A stretch of DNA of 64,000 nucleotides from Aureimonas flava (GCF_003583935.1 NZ_QYRN01000004.1:360278-424277), one strand, 5' to 3'; numbered from the stretch's first letter, positions 55,576-62,952 are shown. The notes: generated by a model from the sequence alone, not told the origin. Numbers and translations are program-made.

Positions 55576-56205
55576 GTGAGAACCCGCTTTTCCGCCCGCC
55601 AGCGCGCCGCCACGATCGCCGGCCTCGCCCTTCTGGCCGCCGCTCCGGCCACTGGCGCCTTGGCCCAGGCCCAGCAGGTCCCCGCCGAGTGGTTCAAGGT
55701 CTGCTCGAAGCAGGGCGACAACGAGATCTGCAACACGCAGTACACGATGATCGCCGACACACGTCAGCTCATCACCGCCGTGAATCTAATCAACGTCTCC
55801 GGCAAGGTGAAGCAGAAGGTGCTCCAGGCTGTGGTGCCGACCGGCCGCGTCATCCCCGCCGGCGTCCAGCTCCAGATCGACGAGAACAAGCCGCAGACGC
55901 TGAACTATTCGGTCTGCTTCCCGGATCGCTGCATCGCCGAGGTCGAGCTGTCCGACGCGGTGATCAACTCGATGAAGAAGGGCAACAACCTGAAGGTCAC
56001 CTCGGTGAACTTCCAGCGCCAGCCCAACCCGATCACGATCACGCTGTCCGGCTTCACTGGTGCCTACGACGGCCCGGCTCGCGCCGAGCCCGAGCTCGCG
56101 CAGCGCCAGCAGCAGCTAAACGAGGCGCTCCAGAACCAGGCCGAGGCTCGCCGACAGCGCTTCGAGGAGGCCCAGACTAAGGCCAAGGAAACCGCCGCGC
56201 AGTAA
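55576..56205 (+). CDS. invasion-associated locus B (IalB) family periplasmic protein
   Basis: A 209-residue exported protein. The signal peptide (ATIAGLALLAAAPATGALAQA) is followed by the IalB domain (WFKVCSKQGDNEICNTQYTMI; LNYSVCFPDRCIAEVEL) with four Cys that can form two disulfides. A C-terminal charged helix rich in Gln and Glu is present (LAQRQQQLNEALQNQAEARRQRFEEAQ). The family takes its name from Bartonella, but it is widespread in free-living Rhizobiales, so no virulence role is implied. The GTG at 55576 has AGAAGGA upstream. Confidence 0.9.
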   Translation: MRTRFSARQRAATIAGLALLAAAPATGALAQAQQVPAEWFKVCSKQGDNEICNTQYTMIADTRQLITAVNLINVSGKVKQKVLQAVVPTGRVIPAGVQLQIDENKPQTLNYSVCFPDRCIAEVELSDAVINSMKKGNNLKVTSVNFQRQPNPITITLSGFTGAYDGPARAEPELAQRQQQLNEALQNQAEARRQRFEEAQTKAKETAAQ

Positions 56206-56230
56206 TCGCCGCGGATCATCGATCATGGAA

Positions 56231-56257
56231 ACGGCGGCCTTCGGGCCGCCGTTTTTG
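56231..56257. terminator. intrinsic terminator between ialB and hspQ
   Basis: A perfect 9-bp stem ACGGCGGCC / GGCCGCCGT with a TTCG tetraloop, followed by TTTTG on the plus strand. On the minus strand the stem is followed by TTTCC, so it may also end hspQ transcripts. It starts 25 bases after the ialB stop and ends 14 bases from the hspQ stop. Confidence 0.9.
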
Positions 56258-56271
56258 TACGGGGCGGGCGG

Positions 56272-56610
56272 TCAGTTCAGATTGGCTTCCTTCAGGACGT
56301 AGGTTCCGTCCACCGGCCCGTCGAAGATCTCGGCGATCTGCGGATGGCGGACCGGGCCGCCATCCTCGTCCGCCAGGAGGTTCTGCTCCGACACGTAGGC
56401 GACGTACTCCGTCTCCGCGTTCTCGGCGAAGAGGTGGTAGAACGGCTGGTCCTTCCGGGGACGGATGTCCTCGGGAATGGATTCGTACCACTCGTCCGTG
56501 TTGTCGAACTCGGGATCGACGTCGAAGATCACGCCACGGAACGGGAAGAGCCGGTGGCGGACGATCTGGCCGATGGCGAAACGGGCGGTCTTGGACTGAC
56601 GGGAATTCAT
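56272..56610 (-). CDS. hspQ: heat shock protein HspQ (YccV-like)
   Basis: A 112-residue protein of the YccV/hemimethylated-DNA-binding family; in enterobacteria HspQ modulates Lon protease. Family features are ARFAIGQIVRHRLFPFRGVIFDVDPEFDNTDEWYESIP and PFYHLFAENAETEYVAYVSEQNLL. AGGGGCGG precedes the ATG. The start is only 9 bases from the stop of the UbiH-like gene, so the two are probably cotranscribed. Confidence 0.93.
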   Translation of the reverse strand: MNSRQSKTARFAIGQIVRHRLFPFRGVIFDVDPEFDNTDEWYESIPEDIRPRKDQPFYHLFAENAETEYVAYVSEQNLLADEDGGPVRHPQIAEIFDGPVDGTYVLKEANLN

Positions 56611-56619
56611 GTCCGCCCC

Positions 56620-57843
56620 TTAGCCAGAAGCCCGCTGCCCCGGCAAGAGTGCCCGCGCGCGCGCCATCATTCCCGCGACCGCCGATCCCGGCTCCACGCC
56701 CTCGCGCATCAGCGCATGCCGCAGCACCGGGAGCGCCGCCAACGCGCCGAGGCCGACCGCGCGCAGCGCCTGGACCGGTAGGAAGCCGGTGAGCAGGGAC
56801 CGGTTGAGAAGGTCCACCGCCGCCGTGCGCGTCGCCACGTCCGCGCGGCGCCGCGCCTCGAAGTCGGCCAGCATGGCGGCGCCGCCCGGATCGTCGCGAT
56901 GCGCCTCGGCGCAGGCCAGCAACGCCTCCGCGTCGCGCAGGCCGAGGTTGAGGCCCTGCGCGCCGATGGGCGGGAACACGTGCGCGGCCTCGCCCACCAG
57001 GGCGCAACGCTGCCCGGCAAGCCGCATGACGCTGGCCCCCGACAGGGGGAAGCTCTGAACCGGGGCTTCCACCGACACCGATCCGAGGATCGAATGCATC
57101 CGCCGCTCCACTTCGTCCGACAGACGATCGAGGGGCAGATCCTTCAGACGCGCGGCCTCTTCCGGCGTCTCGACCCACACGAGCGACGACCGGCGGCCCG
57201 GTAGCGGAACCTGCGTGAAGGGCCCGCTCGCGGTGTGGAACTCCGTGGAAACGCCCTCGTGCTCGCGCTGATGCTCGAAATTGAGGACCAGCGCCACCTG
57301 CGGATAGCTCCAGGAACGGGCAGGGGCGCCCATGGCCTCGCGCACCACCGACCGCCGGCCGTCCGAGCCGATCAGGAGACGGCAGGCTACGGTGCGTCCC
57401 GCATCGGTGACGAGCGTCGCGTGGTCCGCGTCCAGCTCGACCGCGGCGACCGTCTCCTCGATGCGCCGGAGGCGGCCGGGCAGGCGATCGCCTTCCGCGC
57501 GAACGACGTCCAGAAGGTCGCGGTTCAGGACGTTCAGGCCGAAATAGGGAAGGTCGATCTCGGCCGCGCGAAACTCCACCGTGGCGGCTCGCAGAAGCCG
57601 GCCGGTATCGTCGACGATGCGCATGGCGAACATCGGCTGCGCGCGGCCGTCGAGCGCCGCCAGGACGTCCAGCCGTTCTAGAAAGCGCACGGAAGGGCCG
57701 ATCAGGGCGGTCGACCGGCCGTCGGCCGATGCGGGTGCCGCCACATGGACCGTGTCGAAGCCCGCGCGCGCGAAGGCGAGCGCGGCGCTCGCTCCGGCCA
57801 GGCCGCCGCCCACGATACCGATTTCATGACGCGATGGGTTCAA
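56620..57843 (-). CDS. UbiH/UbiF/VisC-family FAD-dependent hydroxylase
   Basis: A class A flavoprotein monooxygenase, most likely hydroxylating the ubiquinone ring. The 407 residues contain the FAD motif EIGIVGGGLAGASAALAFARAGF (residues 7-29), the DG-type motif LIGSDGRRSVVREAMG, and CALVGEAAHVFPPIGAQGLNLGLRDAE. The proposed start is TTG at 57843, because AGGAG lies 8 bases upstream and the Rossmann motif then starts at its usual distance. Further in-frame sequence upstream is Arg-rich and unlike the family. Which ring position it acts on cannot be read from the sequence. Confidence 0.9.
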   Translation of the reverse strand: MNPSRHEIGIVGGGLAGASAALAFARAGFDTVHVAAPASADGRSTALIGPSVRFLERLDVLAALDGRAQPMFAMRIVDDTGRLLRAATVEFRAAEIDLPYFGLNVLNRDLLDVVRAEGDRLPGRLRRIEETVAAVELDADHATLVTDAGRTVACRLLIGSDGRRSVVREAMGAPARSWSYPQVALVLNFEHQREHEGVSTEFHTASGPFTQVPLPGRRSSLVWVETPEEAARLKDLPLDRLSDEVERRMHSILGSVSVEAPVQSFPLSGASVMRLAGQRCALVGEAAHVFPPIGAQGLNLGLRDAEALLACAEAHRDDPGGAAMLADFEARRRADVATRTAAVDLLNRSLLTGFLPVQALRAVGLGALAALPVLRHALMREGVEPGSAVAGMMARARALLPGQRASG

Positions 57844-57965
57844 ACGTCGCACTCCTGCGGTTTCGGCCTCCAGATGTCCGGCTGCGCGGCGTCTTTCAAC
57901 ACATTCTGGAGATACGTTCTCCCGCGCGGATGGCAATGCCGAAGGGGCTGCGTTACTTCACGGGA

Positions 57966-58724
57966 ATGTCTATCGGAGAAGCGAAGCGCGCGGTGAATAT
58001 AGATTTGAGGCAGTGGCGCCCGTTTACCGTGCATCTGCTGACGGCCAGCGGCGCCTTCTGGGCCTTCATGGCGATCATCGCCGCCGCCGAACGTCATTGG
58101 GTCGACATGTTCGCCTGGCTCGGGCTGGCCCTTTTCGTGGACGGCATCGATGGCCCGCTCGCCCGTCGCGTCGACGTGAAGCGGCGGCTGCCCAACTGGT
58201 CGGGCGACATGCTCGACGCCATCATCGACTACTCGACCTACGTGCTGATCCCGGCCTTCGCCCTCTACCAGTCCGGCATGATCGGGCGACCGCTCTCGTT
58301 CGTCGCCGCCGCGCTGATCGTCATCACCAGCGCGGTGTACTACGCGGACACGCGGATGAAGACGAAGGACAACTTCTTCCGCGGCTTCCCGGTGACCTGG
58401 AACATGGTCGTCTTCACCCTGTTCGCCGCGACGCCCAACGAGTGGACGGCGTTCGTGTTCGTGCTCCTGTGCTCGGCGACGACGTTCCTGCCCATCAAGT
58501 TCCTGCACCCCGTGCGCGTGGTTCGCCTGCGGGCCCTGAACCTCGCCATGCTCGCCGTCTGGTGCCTGCTCGGCATCCTGGCCATGGTCTACGCCTTCGA
58601 TTCGCCGCTGTGGTTGCGAGCCGGCATCCTGCTGTCCGCGCTCTACCTCTTCTCCATCGGGGCGATCCTCCAGCTTCTCGACCGGATCCGGGGCCGCGCA
58701 CCTGAACAGGAGATCGACGAATGA
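57966..58724 (+). CDS. pcs: phosphatidylcholine synthase
   Basis: It makes phosphatidylcholine from choline and CDP-diacylglycerol in the inner membrane, an enzyme typical of plant- or animal-associated alphaproteobacteria. The 252 residues have about 8 hydrophobic helices and the modified CDP-alcohol motif DGPLAR...G...D...D (Asp62, Gly63, Ala66, Arg67, Gly80, Asp84, Asp88), with the 12-residue spacing between AR and G reported for Pcs. The start at ATG 57966 is not certain; a GTG 24 bases later and ATGs at about 57930 are possible. It overlaps the next gene by 4 bases (ATGA). Confidence 0.93.
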   Translation: MSIGEAKRAVNIDLRQWRPFTVHLLTASGAFWAFMAIIAAAERHWVDMFAWLGLALFVDGIDGPLARRVDVKRRLPNWSGDMLDAIIDYSTYVLIPAFALYQSGMIGRPLSFVAAALIVITSAVYYADTRMKTKDNFFRGFPVTWNMVVFTLFAATPNEWTAFVFVLLCSATTFLPIKFLHPVRVVRLRALNLAMLAVWCLLGILAMVYAFDSPLWLRAGILLSALYLFSIGAILQLLDRIRGRAPEQEIDE

Positions 58725-59698
58725 TCCATGCGATGGTCGTGGACGCCATCGGCGGACCCGAGGCGATGCAGTGGCGCCCGCACGATCCGGGCGAGCCCGG
58801 CCCGCGCGAGCTGCGCGTGCGCCAGACGGCCGCCGGCCTCAACTTCATCGACGTCTACTTCCGGAACGGCACCTACAAGGCACCGTCCTTCCCCTTCGTT
58901 CCGGGCAAGGAAGGGGCGGGCGTCGTCGTGGCGGTCGGCGGCGAGGTTTCGGACTTCGCGCCCGGCGACCGCGTCGCCTACAGCGCCGCCAACGGCACCT
59001 ATGCCGAGGAGATCAACGTGTCCGCCGCGTCCGCGGTCCGCATCCCCGAGGGCATCGCCGACGAGGTCGCCGCCGGCATCATGCTGAAGGGCATGACGGC
59101 GGAATATCTCCTGCGTCGCACCTTTCCGGTCGGTCCCGGCCATACGGTCCTGATCCACGCCGCGGCCGGCGGCGTCGGGCTGATCGCCGGCCAGTGGGCC
59201 AAGCACCTCGGTGCCACGGTGATCGGCACGGCGGGGTCGGACGAAAAGGTTCGTCTGGCGCTGGAGCACGGCTACGATCACGTCGTGAACTACCGCACGG
59301 AGGATTTCGTGGAGCGCGTGGCGGCCATCACGGACGGCGCGCGCTGCGACGTGGTCTACGATTCCGTCGGCCGGGACACGTTTCCGGCCAGCCTCGACTG
59401 CCTCAAGCGGCGGGGGCTCTTCGTCAGTTTCGGCCAGTCCTCCGGCACGATCCAGAACTTCGACCTCGCGCTTCTGAACCAGAAGGGTTCGCTCTACACG
59501 ACCCGTCCGAGCCTCTTCGGTTACACCGCGACGCGAGAGGAACTGGATGAGAGCGCGGCCGCGCTCTTCGAGGTGGTGCGGAGCGGCGCCGTGAAGGTCC
59601 GCATCGATCAGCGCTACCCGGTGCAGGACGCCGCGCGCGCGCACGAGGACCTGGAGGGGCGGCGCACCACCGGCATCTCGATCCTGACGGTCGGCTGA
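58721..59698 (+). CDS. zinc-independent quinone oxidoreductase (MDR family)
   Basis: A 325-residue NADPH-dependent medium-chain reductase of the QOR type, without structural zinc ligands. Features are LNFIDVYFRNGTYKAPSFPFVPGKEGAG, the nucleotide-binding VLIHAAAGGVGLIAGQWAKHLGATVIGTAG, and GLFVSFGQSSGTIQNFDLALL. It probably reduces quinones by one electron or enals; the substrate is not readable from sequence. The ATG overlaps the pcs stop, so the two form an operon. Its natural terminator appears to have been split by the IS481 insertion downstream. Confidence 0.93.
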   Translation: MIHAMVVDAIGGPEAMQWRPHDPGEPGPRELRVRQTAAGLNFIDVYFRNGTYKAPSFPFVPGKEGAGVVVAVGGEVSDFAPGDRVAYSAANGTYAEEINVSAASAVRIPEGIADEVAAGIMLKGMTAEYLLRRTFPVGPGHTVLIHAAAGGVGLIAGQWAKHLGATVIGTAGSDEKVRLALEHGYDHVVNYRTEDFVERVAAITDGARCDVVYDSVGRDTFPASLDCLKRRGLFVSFGQSSGTIQNFDLALLNQKGSLYTTRPSLFGYTATREELDESAAALFEVVRSGAVKVRIDQRYPVQDAARAHEDLEGRRTTGISILTVG

Positions 59699-59808
59699 GA
59701 AAAGCGACCGGACGCGCTAGACGCCGCGCCCCAGCCGGAGCCGCGTCGAGCCTTGCGGGAGGACGGATGGCGCGGTTTCGACCGTCCGATACTCGCGAAC
59801 GATGCCGG

Positions 59809-59824
59809 ACGGCGGCGCGCTAGG
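59809..59824 (+). terminator. left arm of a terminator hairpin split by the IS481 element
   Basis: ACGGCGGC at 59809-59816 is the left arm. The right arm GCCGCCGT is at 62512-62519, followed by TTCC. If the IS (59825-62507) and one copy of its target duplication are removed, the sequence reads ACGGCGGC-GCGCTA-GCCGCCGT-TTCC, an 8-bp stem with a 6-base loop about 110 bases after the quinone oxidoreductase stop. The loop carries the CTAG that IS481 elements choose. The rejoined sequence has only a weak T-run, so the terminator strength is uncertain. Confidence 0.6.
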
Positions 59825-59906
59825 TGTGAGGTTTCATTAGGTTGTCCATCCGGTCCGAACCGAGGAAGCTGAGGTTGCGACGCTTCAGAGCCCTTGGAGG
59901 GACCGG

Positions 59907-60563
59907 ATGAACATCCACAAGAATGCCCGTCTAACGCCACGCGGTCGAGAGCGCTTGGTTCGATCGATCCTGGGCGGGACGCTCACCCATGTCGCGGCGG
60001 AAGCGGCGGGGGTGTGCGAGCGCCCGGCACGCAAATGGGTGGCCCGCTTCGAGGCCGAGGGGACGGCAGGTCTTCTCGATCGCTCGTCCCGGCCCCATCG
60101 CCTCTTCCGTGCGACGCCGGGCGAGACCATTGTCCAGGTCGAAGTGCTGCGCCGCCAGCGCTGGACGGGCAAACGCATCGCACTGGAGCTGTCGCTTTCC
60201 CCGGCCACCGTCAGCCGCATCCTGCGCCGCCTTCGGCTCAGCCGCATGCGCGACCTGGAGCCCGCCGAGCCGGTGCGCCGCTACGAGCACGAGCGTCCCG
60301 GCGACATGATCCACCTCGACATCAAGAAGCTCGGCCGCTTCGATCGCGTCGGCCATCGCATCACTGGCGATCGCACAGGCCAGTCCAACGCCCGCGGCGT
60401 CGGCTGGGAGTTCGTCCATGTCGCCATCGACGACGCCTCGCGCCTGGCTTTCTCCCGCATCATGCCGGACGAGACGGCCGTCAGCGCCGTTGCTGTCCTC
60501 AAGGCTGCCATCGCCCACTACCAACGCCTCGGCATCACGGTTCGGCGCGTCATGACCGACAAC
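59907..60563 (+). pseudogene. IS481-type transposase, 5' part (219 codons)
   Basis: N-terminal part of a DDE transposase. It has a helix-turn-helix region (GGTLTHVAAEAAGVCERPARKWVARFEAEG, about 23-52), a second winged segment (SPATVSRILRRLRLSRM), and the rve catalytic core with Asp138 (MIHLDIKKLGRF) and Asp218 (RRVMTDN). The IS110-family element begins straight after the codon for Asn219. Translation would read on into that element and end at 60638 with 25 foreign codons. GGAGGGACCGG precedes the ATG. The rest of the gene is at 62216-62512, in frame if rejoined. Confidence 0.92.
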
Positions 60564-60800
60564 GTCCTATGTCGGGACGCTTTGGGAAGCTTGAGCCAAC
60601 AGATCTCCATCGCCGGCAGCTGCCAGCGTCGGCATTGAACTTGAGCCAGATGGCTCCCACCGTCAACGGGATCGCTCCCTGCCATAACAAACACAGGATC
60701 CATCGGCGCCGAGGCAACCGTGGTCCTCACCATCCTTAAGACGGGATACGCACCCAGGTGGAAGGCCCGAACATTATCTACAGGGTCGCATTCTGCGCCC
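60564..60800 (-). other. noncoding end of the IS110 element, downstream of its recombinase
   Basis: I see no gene in these 237 bases. It contains two CTTGAGCCA direct repeats (60590-60598, 60640-60648) and a small hairpin GAGCCA-GA-TGGCTC (60643-60656). The word CCAGGTGGAAGG (60754-60765) is the exact reverse complement of CCTTCCACCTGG (60824-60835) in the last codons of the recombinase gene. ACCGTCAACGG (60659-60669) and GCTCCCTGC (60674-60682) resemble, in order, the two sides of the insertion site. In IS1111-type members the guide RNA is encoded on this side, so it is a candidate; this is inference. Confidence 0.4.
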
Positions 60801-62072
60801 TCACGGCACTTGCAGAGAGGGGTCCTTCCACCTGGCATCCGACCGCTCGAGGAACGGCCGGTATTCTGTCTCCGTCTTGATGACGGCATGAACGACCCGC
60901 GCCATCTTGGCGGTGAGCGCGGTCATGGCCTTCCGGCGCCTGTCGGCATCGCCCGCATGTCCTGCGACGTATTGGCCGAGCTTGTCACGGAAGCTGTTGT
61001 CGCATTGGCGCGCCGCCACCTGTGCGGCCATCCAGAGGGTTCGACGCAGACGGGCGTTGCCGTACTTCGACAGCTTGGTCCGCCCTCGAAAGGTGCCTGA
61101 CTGGCACGTGGCGAGATCCAGACCGCAGAACTTCAGGAACTGGCGGTGATGGCGAAAGCGGCGCAGGTCGCCGGCTTCCGCCAGGATCGTCAGGGCGTTG
61201 ATGGGGCCGATCCCCGGGATCTTGATCAAGAGCTGATAGTCCCGGTTCTGCGCCAACGTCGCTTGGGCGGTCTCCTCGATCCGGTTGCGCTGCTGGATGA
61301 GGCTTCGAGCCTGCGCGATGATCATGCGGAACATGGCGATCGCGGCGGCATCCGCGGGGACGGGCAAGGCGATCGACGAGCATGCCGTCTCGTAGATGTC
61401 GTTGATGAGGGCTGCCTTGGAGACCTTCCGGCCGACCAGAGGCCAAGCCTCTGCCGCGAAGGCCTCACGCCCCAGAACGGTGATGCTGCCGGGTGTGGGA
61501 AAGCGCTCGATCAAAGCCAGGAACCAGTCCGATCGGCTGTTGCCGGCGAAGCGAGCGATCTCAGGAAAGTAGAGCGGCAGATAGTGGGTCAGGATGCGGT
61601 GCCAGGTCTGCGTCTTGGCCTTCGAGATCGTCTCGTGGGTCTTCGACAGTTCCTGAAGGTCGTTGATGCCGGCCGCCAGCGGGTCGACATAGACCTGTGT
61701 CGCACCGATCCGCAGCATATGCAGGATGACCTGCGCATCCTTCGGATCATTTTTGTCCCAGCCGTTGTGGAGCGCTTCGCGCGTTCTGGCCAAGGCGACC
61801 GAGGAGATCAAGCGCAGCTCGAACCCTGCGGTCAGGAGCCGATGGGCCAGCGTGCGGTGGTAGTTGCCCGTCGCCTCGAAGCCGACGACGATCGGACGTC
61901 CGATGGCGGTGAGATCGTCCACCAGCCGGTCGTAGTCGGGCTTGGCTGCCATCACGGTCATGCGGCGTCGGCGGCCGCCCTCCGGTCGCTCGATCAGGAT
62001 CTCCTGCCGATGCTTCGACATGTCGATCGCTACCAGCACGCTGCCGGTCGGAGTAAAAAGGCGTTTGGCCAT
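60801..62072 (-). CDS. IS110-family DEDD recombinase (transposase)
   Basis: A 423-residue enzyme. The RuvC-like N-terminal DEDD domain shows Asp17 (LVAIDMSKHRQE), Glu66 (VGFEATGNYH), and Asp109/Asp112 (WDKNDPKDAQ). The C-terminal Tnp_20 domain has a helix-hairpin-helix (LIKIPGIGPINALTILAEAGDLRRF) and the catalytic Ser in CQSGTFRGRTKLSKYGNARLR. All catalytic residues are present, so the enzyme may be active. Members of this family are guided by an RNA made from the element's own noncoding end. GGAG is 11 bases before the ATG at 62072. Confidence 0.95.
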   Translation of the reverse strand: MAKRLFTPTGSVLVAIDMSKHRQEILIERPEGGRRRRMTVMAAKPDYDRLVDDLTAIGRPIVVGFEATGNYHRTLAHRLLTAGFELRLISSVALARTREALHNGWDKNDPKDAQVILHMLRIGATQVYVDPLAAGINDLQELSKTHETISKAKTQTWHRILTHYLPLYFPEIARFAGNSRSDWFLALIERFPTPGSITVLGREAFAAEAWPLVGRKVSKAALINDIYETACSSIALPVPADAAAIAMFRMIIAQARSLIQQRNRIEETAQATLAQNRDYQLLIKIPGIGPINALTILAEAGDLRRFRHHRQFLKFCGLDLATCQSGTFRGRTKLSKYGNARLRRTLWMAAQVAARQCDNSFRDKLGQYVAGHAGDADRRRKAMTALTAKMARVVHAVIKTETEYRPFLERSDARWKDPSLQVP

Positions 62073-62215
62073 GGTCGGTCACGCTCCAAAGTGTTGTCTC
62101 GACAACCTCACTTTAGAGACCTGTTGGCCGGCCATGGCCGCCTGAGAATGCCCTGCGCCCTATCGGGCTCCGCGCATCCTCAGGCGGCCCCAGCATCCGC
62201 TTCCCAATGTGCTAC
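62073..62215 (-). ncRNA. noncoding end upstream of the IS110 recombinase; candidate guide RNA locus
   Basis: These 143 bases hold a long stem-loop at 62136-62189. The outer arms GGCCGCCTGAG / CTCAGGCGGCC pair over 11 bp; after one mismatch ATGC/GCAT pair; then comes a 5-by-5 internal loop; then GCCC/GGGC with a TATC tetraloop. Stems with an internal loop are the form taken by the target- and donor-binding loops of bridge RNAs in IS110 elements, where the RNA is encoded upstream of the recombinase. A second hairpin GTTGTC-TC-GACAAC is at 62093-62106. No transcript can be shown from sequence, and the downstream end is a rival candidate. Confidence 0.35.
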
Positions 62216-62512
62216 GGCTCCTGCTACATCTCCAAGGCCTTCCACCTCGCCTGCCGCGATCTCGGCCTGCGACACGTGCGGACCCGGCCCTACACGCCCC
62301 GAACAAACGGCAAGGCCGAGCGCTTCATACAGACCGCCCTGCGAGAATGGGCCTACGCCAGAGCTTACCCCTCGTCACGCCATCGTGCCGAAGCCTTGCC
62401 AGCCTGGATCCATGACTACAACTGGCACCGACCGCACGGCGGAATCCAACACGCCGTGCCCATCAGCCGTCTCGGCATCGACCGGAACAACCTGTTGAGG
62501 CTCCACAGCTAG
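62216..62512 (+). pseudogene. IS481-type transposase, 3' part (98 residues)
   Basis: C-terminal half of the transposase that begins at 59907. It opens with GSCYISKAFHLACRDLG, directly continuing the MTDN at the end of the 5' part, and carries the third catalytic acid, Glu, in PRTNGKAERFIQTALREWAYA. The end shows DYNWHRPHGGIQ, typical of the family. An ATG at 62207 in the inserted element keeps the frame open, but that product would lack both Asp residues. The stop codon TAG lies in the duplicated target CTAG, outside the element. Confidence 0.9.
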
Positions 62513-62628
62513 CCGCCGTTTCCGAGCAGCCAGAGGGCGATCGCCACATTGCCCACGATGCCCACGATGGCGATCACCCCGATCACCAGCCATATGGCCT
62601 CGCGGCGCCCGTCGCGTTCGTCGGTCAA
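62509..62628 (-). CDS. possible 39-residue single-span membrane peptide
   Basis: I do not recognise this gene. The frame starts with TTG at 62628, with GGAG 7 bases upstream. It encodes a charged N-terminus (MTDERDGRREA), one long hydrophobic stretch (IWLVIGVIAIVGIVGNVAIALWLL) and a short GNGG end. The stop TAG falls on the CTAG where IS481 inserted; the sequence before insertion would have the same stop, so the peptide was not altered. Small membrane peptides of this type are easily overlooked, but a chance frame in GC-rich DNA cannot be excluded. The rest of the stretch 62629-62827 shows nothing I can name. Confidence 0.45.
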   Translation of the reverse strand: MTDERDGRREAIWLVIGVIAIVGIVGNVAIALWLLGNGG

Positions 62629-62827
62629 TCGTCTGCTCCACGCTGCGCGGCCAGGGACCACACCTGGCTCCGAACCGGACGGCGGCCACTGCCACCGCGC
62701 CCCTCATACGAGGAAAGAGGCAGTGATTGCACCCCGCGCGGCCGGTTGACGCTCCGCCTCGCCAAGCGTTAAAGCCGAGGCCTCCAACGGTCGTCGATCC
62801 TGCGATCCGCAGGTGGCCGCGACCCAC

Positions 62828-62917
62828 GGATGGGTGGCCGAGTGGTTTAAGGCAGCGGTCTTGAAAACCGCCGTGCGGGGAACCGTACCGTGAGTTCGAA
62901 TCTCACCCCATCCGCCA
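62828..62917 (+). tRNA. tRNA-Ser (UGA)
   Basis: A 90-base class II tRNA. The acceptor GGATGGG pairs with CCCATCC, the anticodon loop CTTGAAA has anticodon TGA, a long variable arm (GTGCGGGGAACCGTAC) is present, the T-arm contains GAGTTCGAATCTC, and CCA is encoded at 62915-62917. The integrase gene starts 35 bases later in the same direction, so the tRNA 3' end is the likely integration site of an island. Confidence 0.96.
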
Positions 62918-62952
62918 CCAACTACTTAAGTCGTTGATAAACCTGTAAGTGC

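Larger units (their letters stand above)
60564..62215 (-). mobile_element. IS110-family element inserted in the IS481 transposase gene
   Basis: A 1652-bp insertion. Deleting 60564-62215 restores an unbroken 317-codon IS481 transposase. Both junctions have the trinucleotide ACG (60562-60564 and 62214-62216), so the exact edges are ambiguous by up to 3 bases, and there is no longer target duplication and no clear terminal inverted repeat, as is usual for IS110 elements. It encodes one DEDD recombinase on the minus strand, with 143 noncoding bases upstream of it and 237 downstream. Confidence 0.88.
59825..62507 (+). mobile_element. IS481-family element, interrupted by an IS110-family element
   Basis: The left end starts TGTGAGGTTTCATTAGGTTG. 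The right end, read inward, starts TGTGGAGCCTCAACAGGTTG; 15 of the first 21 bases agree. The target duplication is GCTAGG at 59819-59824 and GCTAGC at 62508-62513 (5 of 6 identical), which fits the NCTAGN target known for IS481. Without the 1652-bp inner element it is 1031 bp, a usual IS481 size. It encodes one transposase, now in two parts. Because the transposase is disrupted, the element can no longer move by itself. Confidence 0.9.

Noticed and set aside
60518..60889. A 123-codon minus-strand frame across the left junction of the IS110 element.
   Set aside because: It crosses the insertion junction and the 3' end of the recombinase gene; it has no domain and no ribosome site I can defend.
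62207..62512. An apparent complete small gene starting MCYGSCYISK.
   Set aside because: It is the 3' half of the split IS481 transposase; the first three codons belong to the IS110 element and the frame joins perfectly to the 5' half.
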